A model generated the notes under the pieces. It was given only the letters and a program-made list of their open reading frames with translations. It was not told the DNA's origin and searched no databases. The translations under genes and the position numbers were made by a program. Source: Rhodovulum kholense (lineage in GTDB: Bacteria; Pseudomonadota; Alphaproteobacteria; Rhodobacterales; Rhodobacteraceae). Taken from it: a DNA stretch of 64,000 nucleotides. Location: the NCBI RefSeq assembly GCF_003053725.1, contig NZ_QAYC01000005.1, positions 1-64,000 on the forward strand, in the 5' to 3' direction. Shown here one piece after another: positions 43,565 to 52,390 of the stretch (the first letter of the stretch is position 1; each line of letters begins with the position of its first letter).

Positions 43565-44317
43565 GTGACGGCGCTTCGGCAGGACGGATTTCTGGGCGGA
43601 CGGTTGCATCTGTGGCAGCCGGCCGCGGGCTACCGTGCCGGGATCGACGCGGTGCTGCTCGCGGCCGCGACGCCCGCAGAGGCGGGCCAAAGCGTTCTAG
43701 AACTCGGCTGTGGCGCGGGTGTGGCCAGCCTGTGCCTTGCGGCGCGGGTGCCGGGGCTTGCGCTGACCGGGGTGGAACTGCAGCCCGCCTATGCCGCGCT
43801 GGCCCGGCGAAACGCCGCCGAGACCGGCCTGCCGCTGGAGGTGGTCGAGGCCGATCTGACTGCCCTTCCGGCCGAGGTGAAGGCGCAAAGCTACGATCAC
43901 GCGATCTTGAATCCCCCGTATTTCCGGCGCGACCGCGGCAGCGCCGCCCCCGATCCCGGGCGCGAGAGGGCGATGGGCGAGGCCACGCCGCTGGCGGACT
44001 GGCTCGCGGCGGCTGCGCGGCGGCTGCGGCCCGGCGGGCGGCTGACCGCCATCCAGCGCGCCGAGCGCCTGCCCGAGATGCTGGCGACGCTTTCGCCGCT
44101 GCTAGGATCTGTAGAGGTTCTGCCGCTTTCCCCTAGGGATGGGCGCGCCGCCAAGCTTATCCTTCTGCGGGCGCGGAAGGGGCGGCAGGGACCGTTCCGG
44201 TTGCATGCTCCGCGGACCCTGCATGAGGGCGTGGCGCATCCGAAAGACGGCGACAGTTATACCCCGGAAGTCGCGGCCATTCTGCGGGATGGCGCGGCAT
44301 TGTCCTGGCCCGGTTGA
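43565..44317 (+). CDS. SAM-dependent methyltransferase, TrmN6-like
   Basis: Probably an adenine-N6 methyltransferase acting on RNA (tRNA1-Val m6A37 in the E. coli relative). I start at GTG 43565, just behind the DUF2007 stop, because the upstream frame overlaps that gene. The 250-residue protein has the SAM-binding motif VLELGCGAGVASLCLA and the N6-adenine motif AILNPPYFRR, then LRPGGRLTAIQRAERL. Substrate is inferred from the NPPY motif and the DGFLGGRLHLWQP N-terminus common to this family. Confidence 0.88.
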   Translation: MTALRQDGFLGGRLHLWQPAAGYRAGIDAVLLAAATPAEAGQSVLELGCGAGVASLCLAARVPGLALTGVELQPAYAALARRNAAETGLPLEVVEADLTALPAEVKAQSYDHAILNPPYFRRDRGSAAPDPGRERAMGEATPLADWLAAAARRLRPGGRLTAIQRAERLPEMLATLSPLLGSVEVLPLSPRDGRAAKLILLRARKGRQGPFRLHAPRTLHEGVAHPKDGDSYTPEVAAILRDGAALSWPG

Positions 44318-44421
44318 CGCCGCCAGTTATGCACGAACTCTTTTATTTCAAGGAGGTGACACGACTCGGATTTCGTGCTGCACTGTAAGCGTTTCATGAC
44401 AGCTAGAGAGGAGCACCGGCC

Positions 44422-44589
44422 ATGAATCTGAGTTCGCATCTGCAAGAACTGCGCAAGAAACACAAGGCTCTCTCTGACCAGGTCGAACGGGCCCAGCAGA
44501 CCCCGGCCTCGGACACTCTTCAGGTCGCGGAACTCAAGAAACAGAAGCTGAAGCTCAAGGAACAGATCGAACGCCTGTCTCAGGCCTGA
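44422..44589 (+). CDS. DUF465 (YdcH-like) small coiled-coil protein
   Basis: 55 residues, too short for most gene finders. The ATG at 44422 lies behind GAGAGGAGC. The translation opens MNLSSHLQELRKKHKALSDQV and continues QVAELKKQKLKLKEQIERL, a basic helix pair typical of DUF465. Function of the family is unknown. Its 3' end overlaps the converging transporter gene by 10 bp. The preceding 100 bp contain AAGGAGGTGA (44350-44359) with no suitable start after it, so I add nothing there. Confidence 0.9.
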   Translation: MNLSSHLQELRKKHKALSDQVERAQQTPASDTLQVAELKKQKLKLKEQIERLSQA

Positions 44590-45458
44590 TCGGTCGCCCG
44601 GCGGCTGGCGCGCGCGGCCAGGGCCGCGCCGCCGGTGATGAGGATGGCCGCCGCGAACAGGGTGGGCGTCGGGACCGCAACCCCGGCGCCGACCAGGACC
44701 AGGGTAGACAGCAGGGGCGCGGCATAGCTCGCCACTCCCAGAAGCTGGATGTCTCCCTTCTTCACCCCGATATCCCAGACATAGAAGGCCAGCCCCACCG
44801 GGCCCAGCCCCAGCGCCAGCACGCTGCTCCAGCCGAGTGCGCTCTCGGGCCAGACGGTCGGTTCCAGCGCCAGATGCAGCGGCAGCGACAGGGCGGCGGT
44901 GGCCAGGCAGAACACGGCGACGCTGGCGGTCGGGACGGTGCCCAGCCGCCGCGACAGCACCGAATAGCTTGACCAGGTCAGCGCACAAAGCAGCGCAAGC
45001 CCGTAGCCGGGCAGGGCTGCGGCGTCGAACCCGCCGATCGCACCCTTGGCCACGATCAGCGCCGCGCCCGCGAAGGCGGCCAGCGCGCCCAGCACATGGG
45101 TCGCGCGCAGCCGCTCGCCGGGCAGCAGGCCCGACATCAGCACGATCAGGAGCGGCCAGAGATAGGCGATCAGCCCGGCCTCGGCCGCGGGGGCCAGCCG
45201 CAGCGCCGAGAAGTAAAGCGCGTGATAGCCGAAAAGCCCCGCCGTGCCGAAGGCATAGACCTTCCAGGAAATCCGCAGCAGGGTGCCCGCCTCGCCCCGC
45301 GCGATCACCCAGATCAGGCCGAGCGTTCCCCCGATGGCAAAGCAGAGCGCGTTCAGTTGAAGCGGCGGCACCGGGGCCGAGCCGACGGTGAAAAGCGCAA
45401 GCAACGCCCAGAGCAGGACGGCGACGAATCCGGTAGCAGTGGCACGGGTGCGGGTCAT
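44580..45458 (-). CDS. EamA/DMT-family transporter
   Basis: Inner-membrane drug/metabolite transporter of 292 residues with ten predicted helices in two EamA repeats (about 8-135 and 148-285). The start at 45458 (MTRTRATATGFVAVLLWALLALFTVG) places the first helix at the N-terminus; an ATG 14 codons upstream is possible. The motif LLGVASYAAPLLSTLVLV in the second repeat is typical. Substrate unknown, possibly amino acids or metabolites. Overlaps the DUF465 gene tail to tail. Confidence 0.88.
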   Translation of the reverse strand: MTRTRATATGFVAVLLWALLALFTVGSAPVPPLQLNALCFAIGGTLGLIWVIARGEAGTLLRISWKVYAFGTAGLFGYHALYFSALRLAPAAEAGLIAYLWPLLIVLMSGLLPGERLRATHVLGALAAFAGAALIVAKGAIGGFDAAALPGYGLALLCALTWSSYSVLSRRLGTVPTASVAVFCLATAALSLPLHLALEPTVWPESALGWSSVLALGLGPVGLAFYVWDIGVKKGDIQLLGVASYAAPLLSTLVLVGAGVAVPTPTLFAAAILITGGAALAARASRRATDQA

Positions 45459-45526
45459 GACCGAAGGCTTATCCGCGCCGGCGCGCTCCGGCCAGAGCAT
45501 TGCGCCGGGGGCCGACGTTGCGTCAT

Positions 45527-45580
45527 GGGTATTTCTGCCAAGAAGAAGACGCCGTCCGTTTCTTCTTGGCAAAAATACCC
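45527..45580. repeat. 21-bp-arm palindrome (dispersed repeat or terminator)
   Basis: GGGTATTTCTGCCAAGAAG... (45527-45547) and ...CTTCTTGGCAAAAATACCC (45560-45580) pair at 20 of 21 positions with a 12-base loop. On either strand the 3' arm has a run of A or T (AAAAATA / TATTTCT), so it can act as a terminator of phbB on the minus strand. Palindromes with this core are common between genes of Rhodobacteraceae (from memory), so it may also be a dispersed repeat. Confidence 0.75.
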
Positions 45581-45668
45581 GGCGCGTAGCGCGTCCGCGA
45601 CAGCGGACCCGGAAACGGAAAGGGGCGGCCCATCAGGGCCGCCCCGGATCGCCCGCGGGCGGACTGGA

Positions 45669-46391
45669 TCAGACGAAGAACTGCGCGCCGTTGGCCGAGA
45701 TCGTCGAGCCGTTGACGAAGGTCGCATCGTCGGAGGCAAGGAAGACCACGCAGCGCGCGATTTCCTCGGGCTCGCCCAAGCGGCCGGTGGGGATCTGCGA
45801 GATGATCGCCTCGCGCACCTTTTCCGGCACCGCCATCACCATTTCGGTGGCGATGTAGCCCGGGCAGATCGCGTTGGCGGTGATGCCGAACCGCGCGCCT
45901 TCCTGGGCCAGCGACTTGACGATGCCGAGATCGCCCGCCTTGGTCGCGGCATAGTTCACCTGACCGAACTGCCCCTTCTGCCCGTTGATCGAGCTGATCA
46001 CGATCACCCGGCCGAACTTGCGTTCGCGCATGCCGGGCCAGACCGGATGCACGGTGTTGAAGACGCCGGTCAGGTTGGTGTCGATCACCTCCTGCCATTG
46101 TTCGGGTGTCATCTTGTGGAAGGGCGCATCGCGGGTGATGCCGGCATTGGCGACCAGCACGTCGATCGGCCCAAGATCGGCCTCGACCTTTGCCAGCCCG
46201 TCCTTCGAGGCCGCGTAATCGGCCACCGACCATTTGTAGGTGGCGATGCCGGTCTCGTCGGTGAATTTCTTCGCCGCCTCGTCATTGCCGCCATAGGTGG
46301 CCGCCACGGTATAGCCCGCGGCCTTGAGAGCCTTGCTGATCGCCTCGCCGATCCCGCGCGTGCCGCCCGTGACCAATGCAACTCGTGCCAT
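45669..46391 (-). CDS. phbB: Acetoacetyl-CoA reductase
   Basis: NADPH-dependent reduction of acetoacetyl-CoA to (R)-3-hydroxybutyryl-CoA, the monomer of polyhydroxybutyrate. The 240-residue short-chain dehydrogenase has TGGTRGIGE (cofactor), NAGITRD, catalytic Ser134, Tyr147 and Lys151 in SSINGQKGQFGQVNYAATK, and ends SANGAQFFV. It follows phbA on the same strand after a strong hairpin, so it may have its own promoter in the 95-bp gap. The polymerase phbC is not here. Confidence 0.96.
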   Translation of the reverse strand: MARVALVTGGTRGIGEAISKALKAAGYTVAATYGGNDEAAKKFTDETGIATYKWSVADYAASKDGLAKVEADLGPIDVLVANAGITRDAPFHKMTPEQWQEVIDTNLTGVFNTVHPVWPGMRERKFGRVIVISSINGQKGQFGQVNYAATKAGDLGIVKSLAQEGARFGITANAICPGYIATEMVMAVPEKVREAIISQIPTGRLGEPEEIARCVVFLASDDATFVNGSTISANGAQFFV

Positions 46392-46443
46392 GATTCCTCC
46401 AGATGGGGTTTTGTTCTTGTAATCCTGTTACGAAATGAATGAA

Positions 46444-46468
46444 GGGCGCGCAAGAATGTTGCGCGCCC
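46444..46468 (-). terminator. Hairpin between phbA and phbB
   Basis: GGGCGCGCAA (46444-46453), loop GAATG, TTGCGCGCCC (46459-46468), ten perfect pairs. It lies 19 bp beyond the phbA stop and is followed on the minus strand by CTTCATTCATTTCG, a weak T-rich run. It probably reduces read-through from phbA into phbB. Confidence 0.7.
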
Positions 46469-46486
46469 CTTGTCATTTCGCCGCGA

Positions 46487-47662
46487 TCAGGCGCGTTCCA
46501 GGCACATTGCGACGCCCATGCCGCCGCCGATGCAGAGGGTCGCAAGGCCCTTCTTGGCGTCCCGGCGCTTCATTTCGAAGAGCAGGGTGTTGAGGATCCG
46601 CGCGCCCGAGGCGCCGATCGGGTGGCCGATGGCGATGGCACCGCCGTTCACGTTGACGATGGCCGGGTCCCAGCCCATGTCCTTGTTGACAGCGCAGGCC
46701 TGGGCGGCGAAGGCCTCGTTGGCCTCGACCAGGTCGAGATCCTCGACCTTCCAGCCGGCTTTCTCCAGCGCCTTGCGCGAGGCCGGGATCGGGCCGGTGC
46801 CCATGATCGAGGGATCGAGACCGGCGGTCGCATACGAGGCGATCCGTGCCAACGGTTCCAGCCCGCGCTTCTCGGCCTCGTCGGCCGACATCAACAGCAC
46901 GCCCGCGGCGCCGTCGTTGATGCCGCTGGCATTGCCCGCGGTGACCGAGCCGTCCTTGGCGAAGGCCGGGCGCAGCTTCTGCATCGACTCGAGCGTGGCG
47001 CCGTAGCGGATGTATTCGTCGGCCTCGACGATGGTGTCACCCTTGCGGCCCTTGACCGTGACCGGCACGATCTCGTCCGCGAACTTGCCGTCCTTCTGCG
47101 CGGCCTCGGCCTTGTTCTGGCTGGCCAGGGCGAATTCGTCCTGCATGTCGCGGCTGATCTGCCATTGTTCGGCCACGTTCTCGGCGGTCTGGCCCATGTG
47201 ATAGCCGTTGAAGGCGTCCCACAGCCCGTCCTTGATCATCGAATCGATGAACTTGACGTCGCCCATCTTGTGGCCCGCGCGCAGATGCGCGACGTGGGGG
47301 CTGAGCGTCATGTTCTCCTGCCCGCCGGCGGCGACGATGGCGGCATCGCCCAGCAGGATGTGCTGCGCGGCCAGCGCCACCGAGCGCAGGCCCGAGCCGC
47401 AGACCTGGTTGATCGACCAGGCCGCCGCCTCGACCGGGAAGCCCGCATTGACATGGGCCTGACGGGCGGGGTTCTGGCCCTGACCCGCGGTCAGCACCTG
47501 GCCGAGAATCGTCTCGGAAACCTCCGATTTGTCGATGCCGGCCCGCGCGACGAGCGCTTCGAGCATCGTCTTGCCGAGCTCGTGGGCCGGAACGGTAGCG
47601 AACGCGCCGTTGAAGCTGCCGACCGCGGTACGGGCGGCAGAAACGATGACGACATTGGTCAT
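46487..47662 (-). CDS. phbA: Acetyl-CoA C-acetyltransferase (beta-ketothiolase)
   Basis: Condenses two acetyl-CoA to acetoacetyl-CoA, the first step of polyhydroxybutyrate synthesis. The start at 47662 follows GGAGAAGGA; the frame extends 22 codons upstream unsupported. The 391-residue protein has the nucleophile Cys88 in [26 protein letters not shown] with the active-site His, and the second Cys in [11 protein letters not shown]. Length and motifs are complete. With phbB downstream it supplies the polymer monomer. Confidence 0.96.
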   Translation of the reverse strand: MTNVVIVSAARTAVGSFNGAFATVPAHELGKTMLEALVARAGIDKSEVSETILGQVLTAGQGQNPARQAHVNAGFPVEAAAWSINQVCGSGLRSVALAAQHILLGDAAIVAAGGQENMTLSPHVAHLRAGHKMGDVKFIDSMIKDGLWDAFNGYHMGQTAENVAEQWQISRDMQDEFALASQNKAEAAQKDGKFADEIVPVTVKGRKGDTIVEADEYIRYGATLESMQKLRPAFAKDGSVTAGNASGINDGAAGVLLMSADEAEKRGLEPLARIASYATAGLDPSIMGTGPIPASRKALEKAGWKVEDLDLVEANEAFAAQACAVNKDMGWDPAIVNVNGGAIAIGHPIGASGARILNTLLFEMKRRDAKKGLATLCIGGGMGVAMCLERA

Positions 47663-48049
47663 GGGTAGGTCCTTCTCCCCTGGGTGCCTGACGGGGCGAC
47701 TATAGGGGATGCACGCGCAGAATTGCACCCCCCGCCAGCGGCTCGCCTCACGCGTTCACGCGGGAACCCGCGCGGCGCCGCGCCGCAGCATCGGCCCTGC
47801 CGGAGGGGCAGCAGGCGTCAAGGGGGCGGATCGCGGAAAACCGGCGTTGGAATCGGTTCCGGGGTGCCGCGCAGGGCAGGGGGTCAGCGAGGAGGGTGGA
47901 TTGGCCAGAGGCGGCAGCGGCTGGCCCGGACAAGGTCGGCGCTGTCGGGCCGTGCGCCGCGTGCGTCCCCCGAGGGGCGGGCCGGTCGGCCTGATCGTTG
48001 GCGGCGTTCCCCGGTCGCGGAGCGGCGGGCGAGGGATCTGCCCGGGCGG
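47663..48049. other. GC-rich spacer upstream of phbA
   Basis: 387 bp between the phbA start and the stop of the EAL gene, both on the minus strand. It must contain the phbA promoter, near 47690-47710 where GACTATAGGGG gives the only AT-richer bases. No gene, RNA or repeat recognised in the remainder, which is very GC-rich. Confidence 0.4.
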
Positions 48050-48931
48050 TCAGGCGCTGCGGCGTTCGCCGGGGTCGCCGGTGCCGCTGCGCCAGGGCGG
48101 AACGATGGTCGGGGCGCCGAAGGCATAGCCCTGCATGCAGTCGATTCCCGCCGAGGCAAGCCAGGCGGCATCGCGCGCGGTTTCGACATTCTCGGCCACG
48201 GTGAACATGTCGAAATGCTGGGCGATGGCGATCAACGCCGAGGTCAGCACCTGATTGTCCGGGTCGTCGGCGATGCCGCGAATGAACTGGCCGTCGATCT
48301 TGAGGATGTCGAAGTAGAAATCGCGCAGATAGCGGATCGCGGTATAGCCCGCGCCGAAATCGTCCAGCGCGAAGGCGATGCCCTTGGCCTGCAGGTCGCG
48401 CATGAAGACGGTGACGAGGTCGGGCATCACCATGGCCGAGCTTTCGGTGATTTCCAGGATCAGCCGTTCGGCCAGGGTGGCGTCGTCCTCGATCGCGCGG
48501 TTGAGGGTGCGCGTCCAGCGCGGATAGCCGATCGAGCGGGCGGACATGTTGATCGCAAGCCGCAGGTCGGGGCAATCGGCCAGCGCGGCCAGCCCCAGTT
48601 CAAGTGCGGTGCAATCCAGCATCCGGCCGAGTTCGGTGGTTTCCACCGTCTCGATGAAGTCGCCCGCCGGAATGGTCCGGCCGCTGCGGTCGATGACGCG
48701 GATCAGACCTTCGTAGAAGGCGATCCTGCCGTTTTCCATGCTTTGGACGACGGGCTGAAAGGCCAGCACCACATCGCGCCGGTCCAGCGCGTCCTGCACC
48801 ATCGCGATGACGTTCCGGTCCCGTTCCGCGACGGCCGCGGACAGCGGACTGTCCGATCCTCGGGGCGCGGCGCCGCCTTTTTCATAGCTGCCGTCCGGCA
48901 TTCTGACCTCCGCTTCGCTCCCTGTTCTCAT
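48050..48931 (-). CDS. EAL-domain protein, probable cyclic-di-GMP phosphodiesterase
   Basis: 293 residues, a stand-alone EAL domain (about 42-275) with a short N-terminal tail. Catalytic motifs look complete: EGL in YEGLIRV in place of EAL, the metal Asn in LAINMSARS, Glu in LILEITES, DDFGAGYTA, Lys in ILKIDGQFI, Glu in VAENVETA, and MQGYAFGAP. It should hydrolyse c-di-GMP. No sensor domain and no membrane segment are present, so control must come from partners or expression. Divergent from tag. Confidence 0.88.
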   Translation of the reverse strand: MRTGSEAEVRMPDGSYEKGGAAPRGSDSPLSAAVAERDRNVIAMVQDALDRRDVVLAFQPVVQSMENGRIAFYEGLIRVIDRSGRTIPAGDFIETVETTELGRMLDCTALELGLAALADCPDLRLAINMSARSIGYPRWTRTLNRAIEDDATLAERLILEITESSAMVMPDLVTVFMRDLQAKGIAFALDDFGAGYTAIRYLRDFYFDILKIDGQFIRGIADDPDNQVLTSALIAIAQHFDMFTVAENVETARDAAWLASAGIDCMQGYAFGAPTIVPPWRSGTGDPGERRSA

Positions 48932-49032
48932 GGCGCGAGAACGGTTAAGGTCAGGTGAAGGTTCGCTTTTGGTTCCAAATTTAGGAAATCCGGGAAGTTT
49001 TGGGCAACTCTCGGCATGAAAAGGAAAATTCT

Positions 49033-49602
49033 ATGGCGGAAAGGTGCGGTTGGTGTGGAAGTGAGCCAATTTACGTGACGTATCATGACACGGAGTGGGG
49101 CGTGCCCGAGCGCGACTCGCGCGCACTGTTCGAAAAGCTGATCCTCGACGGGTTCCAGGCCGGGCTGTCCTGGCTGACGATTCTGCGCAAGCGCGAGGGG
49201 TTCCGGGCTGCCTTTGCGGGCTTCGATCCCGAGGTCATCGCGGGCTGGGGCGAGGCCGAGGTCGCCCGGCTGCTGGCCGATCCGGGGATCGTGCGGCATC
49301 GCGGCAAGATCGAGGCCACCATCGGCAATGCCCGCGCCTGGTGCGAGATCGAGGCGCGCGAGGGGTTTTCGGACTATCTGTGGCGCTTCGTCGACGGTGC
49401 GCCGCTGCAGAACGACTTTGCCAGCATGGCCGACGTCCCGGCCCAGACGCCGCGGTCGCAGGCGATGTCAAAGGCGCTGAAGGCGGACGGCTTCAAGTTC
49501 TGCGGGCCGACCATCACCTATGCGTTCATGCAGGCGGTGGGCATGGTCAACGACCATGTCCTGACCTGCCCGCGCCATGCCGAGGTGGCGGCGCTGGGGT
49601 GA
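49033..49602 (+). CDS. tag: DNA-3-methyladenine glycosylase I
   Basis: Excises 3-methyladenine from alkylated DNA. The start at 49033 follows AAGGA; an upstream ATG at 49000 lacks one. The 189-residue HhH-fold enzyme opens with CGWCGSEPIYVTYHDTEWG, whose cysteine and later HVLTCPRH form the zinc snap of the Tag family. The 3mA-recognising region LFEKLILDGFQAGLSWLTIL is intact. Its stop is 4 bp from the converging tlpA stop. Confidence 0.95.
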   Translation: MAERCGWCGSEPIYVTYHDTEWGVPERDSRALFEKLILDGFQAGLSWLTILRKREGFRAAFAGFDPEVIAGWGEAEVARLLADPGIVRHRGKIEATIGNARAWCEIEAREGFSDYLWRFVDGAPLQNDFASMADVPAQTPRSQAMSKALKADGFKFCGPTITYAFMQAVGMVNDHVLTCPRHAEVAALG

Positions 49603-49606
49603 GCGA

Positions 49607-50164
49607 TCAGGACCCTTCGGTCAGGCTGTCCAGAAGCGCCCTGGCCTCGGGGCTGTTCCAGTCGGCCTCGCCCATCAGGCGGCCGATCTCGTGGCCCTCG
49701 GGGTCGAGGATCACCGTCACCGGCAAGGCCAGGATGCCCATCGAGCGCGCCAGCCAGGAGGACTGGTCGCGCCATTTCGGCAGATGCGCGATCTGCTTCT
49801 CGGAAAACCACCGGTCGATGGCCTTGGGCGGGTTGCGCCCGGTGGCCACGGTGACCACGGCAAGCCGGTCGCTGTCCGCCGTCGTGGCCAGCGCCTCGAG
49901 CGTCGGCATCTCGGCCAGGCAGGGCGGGCACCAGGTGCCCCAGAAGTTCAGCACCACCCAGCGGCCGCGATACTCGCCGAGGCTGCGTTCGGCATCGGTC
50001 TCGTCCAGCAGCACCGCATCGGGCACCGCTTGCGGTTCGGCGTGGAACACCAGCTTCTTCATGGTGCCCTCGCGCATCGCCTCGAGCGTGGCGATGTCGG
50101 CGGCAGGAGCCGCGTTTGCACAGAGCCCGAGGGCGATGTAGAGGACGAGCGACCTTAAGACCAT
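49607..50164 (-). CDS. TlpA-like periplasmic thioredoxin
   Basis: Thiol-disulfide reductase of 185 residues. A signal peptide [21 protein letters not shown] (start at 50164) is followed by a thioredoxin domain with active site [13 protein letters not shown] (Cys79/Cys82) and cis-proline region [15 protein letters not shown]. Members reduce apo-cytochrome c or copper chaperones. It is divergent from argH with only 25 bp between the start codons, an arrangement conserved for tlpA/argH in the group by memory. Confidence 0.92.
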   Translation of the reverse strand: MVLRSLVLYIALGLCANAAPAADIATLEAMREGTMKKLVFHAEPQAVPDAVLLDETDAERSLGEYRGRWVVLNFWGTWCPPCLAEMPTLEALATTADSDRLAVVTVATGRNPPKAIDRWFSEKQIAHLPKWRDQSSWLARSMGILALPVTVILDPEGHEIGRLMGEADWNSPEARALLDSLTEGS

Positions 50165-50189
50165 GTTTCCCTCCGAAGGGGGCCAGCCG

Positions 50190-51593
50190 ATGACCAAAGA
50201 CCAGACCCAGACCCGTTCCAACGCCATGTGGGGCGGGCGTTTCGCCGCCGGGCCGGACGCGATCATGGAGGCGATAAACGCCTCGATCTCGTTCGACAAG
50301 CGCCTTGCCCCGCAGGATATCGCAGGCTCGCGCGCCCATGCCGCCATGCTGGCGGAAACCGGTATCCTCACGGTTAAGGATGCCGAGGCGATCCGGGAAG
50401 GCCTGCTCACGGTCTTGTCAGAGATCGAGGCCGGGTCCTTTGCGTTCTCGACCGCGCTCGAGGACATTCACATGAATGTCGAGGCCCGGCTGAAAGAGAT
50501 CATCGGCGAGCCGGCGGGGCGGCTGCACACCGCGCGGTCCCGGAACGACCAGGTGGCGACCGATTTCCGGCTGTGGGTGCGCGACCAGATCGACGCCGCC
50601 ATGGACGGGCTTCGGGCGCTGATCCGGGCGCTGCTGGCGCAGGCCGAGGCGGGCGCGGACTGGGTGATGCCGGGCTTCACCCATCTGCAGACGGCCCAGC
50701 CGGTGACCTGGGGCCATCACATGATGGCCTATGTCGAGATGTTCGCCCGCGACCTGTCGCGATTCGGCGATGCGCGCGCGCGGATGAACGAAAGCCCGCT
50801 GGGGGCCGCGGCGCTGGCGGGCACCTCTTTCCCGATCGACCGGCACATGACCGCACAGGCGCTGGGCTTCGACCGGCCGATGGCCAATTCGCTCGATGCG
50901 GTCAGCGACCGCGACTTCGCGCTGGAATTCCTGGGCGCGGCCTCGATCTGCGCAATGCACCTGTCGCGCTTCGCCGAAGAACTGGTGATCTGGTCCTCGG
51001 CGCAGTTCCGTTTCGTTGCATTGTCGGACCGGTTCTCGACCGGCTCCTCGATCATGCCGCAGAAGAAGAACCCCGACGCGGCCGAGCTGATCCGGGCCAA
51101 GATCGGCCGGATCTTCGGCGCCAATGTCGCGTTGATGACGGTGATGAAGGGCCTGCCCTTGGCCTATTCCAAGGACATGCAGGAGGACAAGGAACAGGTC
51201 TTCGATGCGGCCGACAACCTGATGCTGGCCCTGGCCGCGATGGAGGGCATGGTGCGCGACATGACCGCGAACCGGCCCGCGCTGGAAGCGGCTGCCGCCA
51301 GCGGCTTCTCGACCGCGACCGATCTGGCCGACTGGCTGGTGCGCGAGCTGGGCCTGCCCTTCCGCGAGGCCCATCACGTCACCGGCACGCTTGTCGCGAT
51401 GGCCGAGAAGAAGGGCTGCGATCTGCCGGATCTGAGCCTTGCCGAGATGCAGTCGGTGCATGAGGGCATCCGCGAGGACGTGTCCGGGGTGCTGGGCGTG
51501 CATAATTCGGTGGCGAGCCGGATGAGTTATGGCGGCACAGCACCCGAACAGGTCCGCGCCCAGATCGCCCGCTGGACGGAACGGCTGGGATGA
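50190..51593 (+). CDS. argH: Argininosuccinate lyase
   Basis: Splits argininosuccinate to arginine and fumarate, last step of arginine synthesis. I start at 50190, behind GAAGGGGG, as an upstream ATG at 50163 overlaps the tlpA start. The 467-residue enzyme has [13 protein letters not shown] at the N-terminus and the fumarase-superfamily signature [29 protein letters not shown] is the substrate loop. First gene of a run with 4-bp to 11-bp overlaps: argH, lipoprotein, lptM-like, DUF2834, lysA. Confidence 0.96.
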   Translation: MTKDQTQTRSNAMWGGRFAAGPDAIMEAINASISFDKRLAPQDIAGSRAHAAMLAETGILTVKDAEAIREGLLTVLSEIEAGSFAFSTALEDIHMNVEARLKEIIGEPAGRLHTARSRNDQVATDFRLWVRDQIDAAMDGLRALIRALLAQAEAGADWVMPGFTHLQTAQPVTWGHHMMAYVEMFARDLSRFGDARARMNESPLGAAALAGTSFPIDRHMTAQALGFDRPMANSLDAVSDRDFALEFLGAASICAMHLSRFAEELVIWSSAQFRFVALSDRFSTGSSIMPQKKNPDAAELIRAKIGRIFGANVALMTVMKGLPLAYSKDMQEDKEQVFDAADNLMLALAAMEGMVRDMTANRPALEAAAASGFSTATDLADWLVRELGLPFREAHHVTGTLVAMAEKKGCDLPDLSLAEMQSVHEGIREDVSGVLGVHNSVASRMSYGGTAPEQVRAQIARWTERLG

Positions 51594-51883
51594 GACGCGG
51601 CGCGACCCTCGCGGCGGGCCTTGCGCTTGTGGCGCTGGCGGGCTGCGCCCGGCCGCATGGCGGGGTCGCGGTCTCGAATGCGGGCGATGTCAGCGGCGGG
51701 GTGTCGGCGGGCCGGGTCGCGGTCGGCGCGGGGCCGAATGGGGCCCGTGCCTCGGCCCGGGTCGTGGACACCGGCAGCGCGGCTGTTACGGTGGGCACCG
51801 ATGGCGCCTCGGTCGGGCTGCGCCCGCGCGGCGCCCCGGTGCGGCTGATCCTTGGGACGGGAGGAGTGGGAATTGGCTTCTGA
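51590..51883 (+). CDS. Small lipoprotein of unknown function
   Basis: 97 residues. The ATG overlaps the argH stop by 4 bp. Signal and lipobox are [19 protein letters not shown] (LAGC, Cys19). The mature part of about 78 residues is Gly/Ala/Val-rich with an alternating pattern ([35 protein letters not shown]), probably beta-strand, and has no family match I know. Its 3' end overlaps the next gene by 11 bp. Confidence 0.75.
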   Translation: MRRGATLAAGLALVALAGCARPHGGVAVSNAGDVSGGVSAGRVAVGAGPNGARASARVVDTGSAAVTVGTDGASVGLRPRGAPVRLILGTGGVGIGF

Positions 51884-52052
51884 TCGGATGTTTCGGCCGG
51901 GGCGCAGTGCGGCCCTGGCGGCGGTGCTGGCCCTGACGCTTGCAGGCTGCGGGCTCGACGGCCCGCCCGAGCCGCCCAAATCCGCAGCCGGGACCGGCTT
52001 TTCGGTCAGCGGCACCGCGGAAATGGGCGTCGTCGGAGGCAACCGGCCATGA
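51873..52052 (+). CDS. LptM-like lipoprotein (TTG start)
   Basis: 59 residues. GGGAGGAG ends 6 bases before TTG at 51873, which decides the start; the first ATG, 51888, has no ribosome site. The product has a lipobox LTLAGC followed by GLDGPPEPPKS. A lipidated Cys followed by G-x-x-GPP-x-PP is the pattern of LptM (YifL), the small lipoprotein that helps the LptDE translocon fold. The gene often sits before lysA in proteobacteria, and here it is two genes upstream in the same operon. The assignment is by motif and context. Confidence 0.8.
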   Translation: MASDRMFRPGRSAALAAVLALTLAGCGLDGPPEPPKSAAGTGFSVSGTAEMGVVGGNRP

Positions 52053-52372
52053 AATACCTGCGCTATCTCTTTCTCGCCCTTGCGATCTGGGGCTCGATCC
52101 ACCCGATGTTCTATTTCATGCGCTGGATCCTCGCCAATGACTGGGACTGGGGCGGCATGATCGACGCCTGGTATGTCAATGACAGCGCCACCGGCCTGAC
52201 CTGGGACCTGACGATCAGCGCCATTGCGCTGACGCTGTGGATCCTGATCGACAGCGCCCGGCGCCGCGATGCGCTGGGGCTCGTTTGCATCCCGCTGACC
52301 TTCGGCATCGGCCTGTCCTGCGGGCTGCCGCTTTACATCTTCCTGCGCTCGCGTCCCTCGAAAGCCGCCTGA
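52049..52372 (+). CDS. DUF2834 membrane protein
   Basis: 107 residues with three hydrophobic segments (about 5-30, 48-66, 78-97). The N-terminus YLRYLFLALAIWGSIHPMFYFMRW and the middle GLTWDLTISAIALTLWILIDSARRRD match the DUF2834 pattern. No known function. Overlaps the LptM-like gene by 4 bp and ends 18 bp before lysA. Confidence 0.85.
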   Translation: MKYLRYLFLALAIWGSIHPMFYFMRWILANDWDWGGMIDAWYVNDSATGLTWDLTISAIALTLWILIDSARRRDALGLVCIPLTFGIGLSCGLPLYIFLRSRPSKAA

Positions 52373-52390
52373 GCCCTCCCGGAGACCCGA

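Noticed and set aside
44350-44421. Possible leader peptide behind AAGGAGGTGA upstream of the DUF465 gene
   Set aside because: The only in-range starts are a GTG 15 bases away from the site or a nine-codon ATG frame; neither is convincing.
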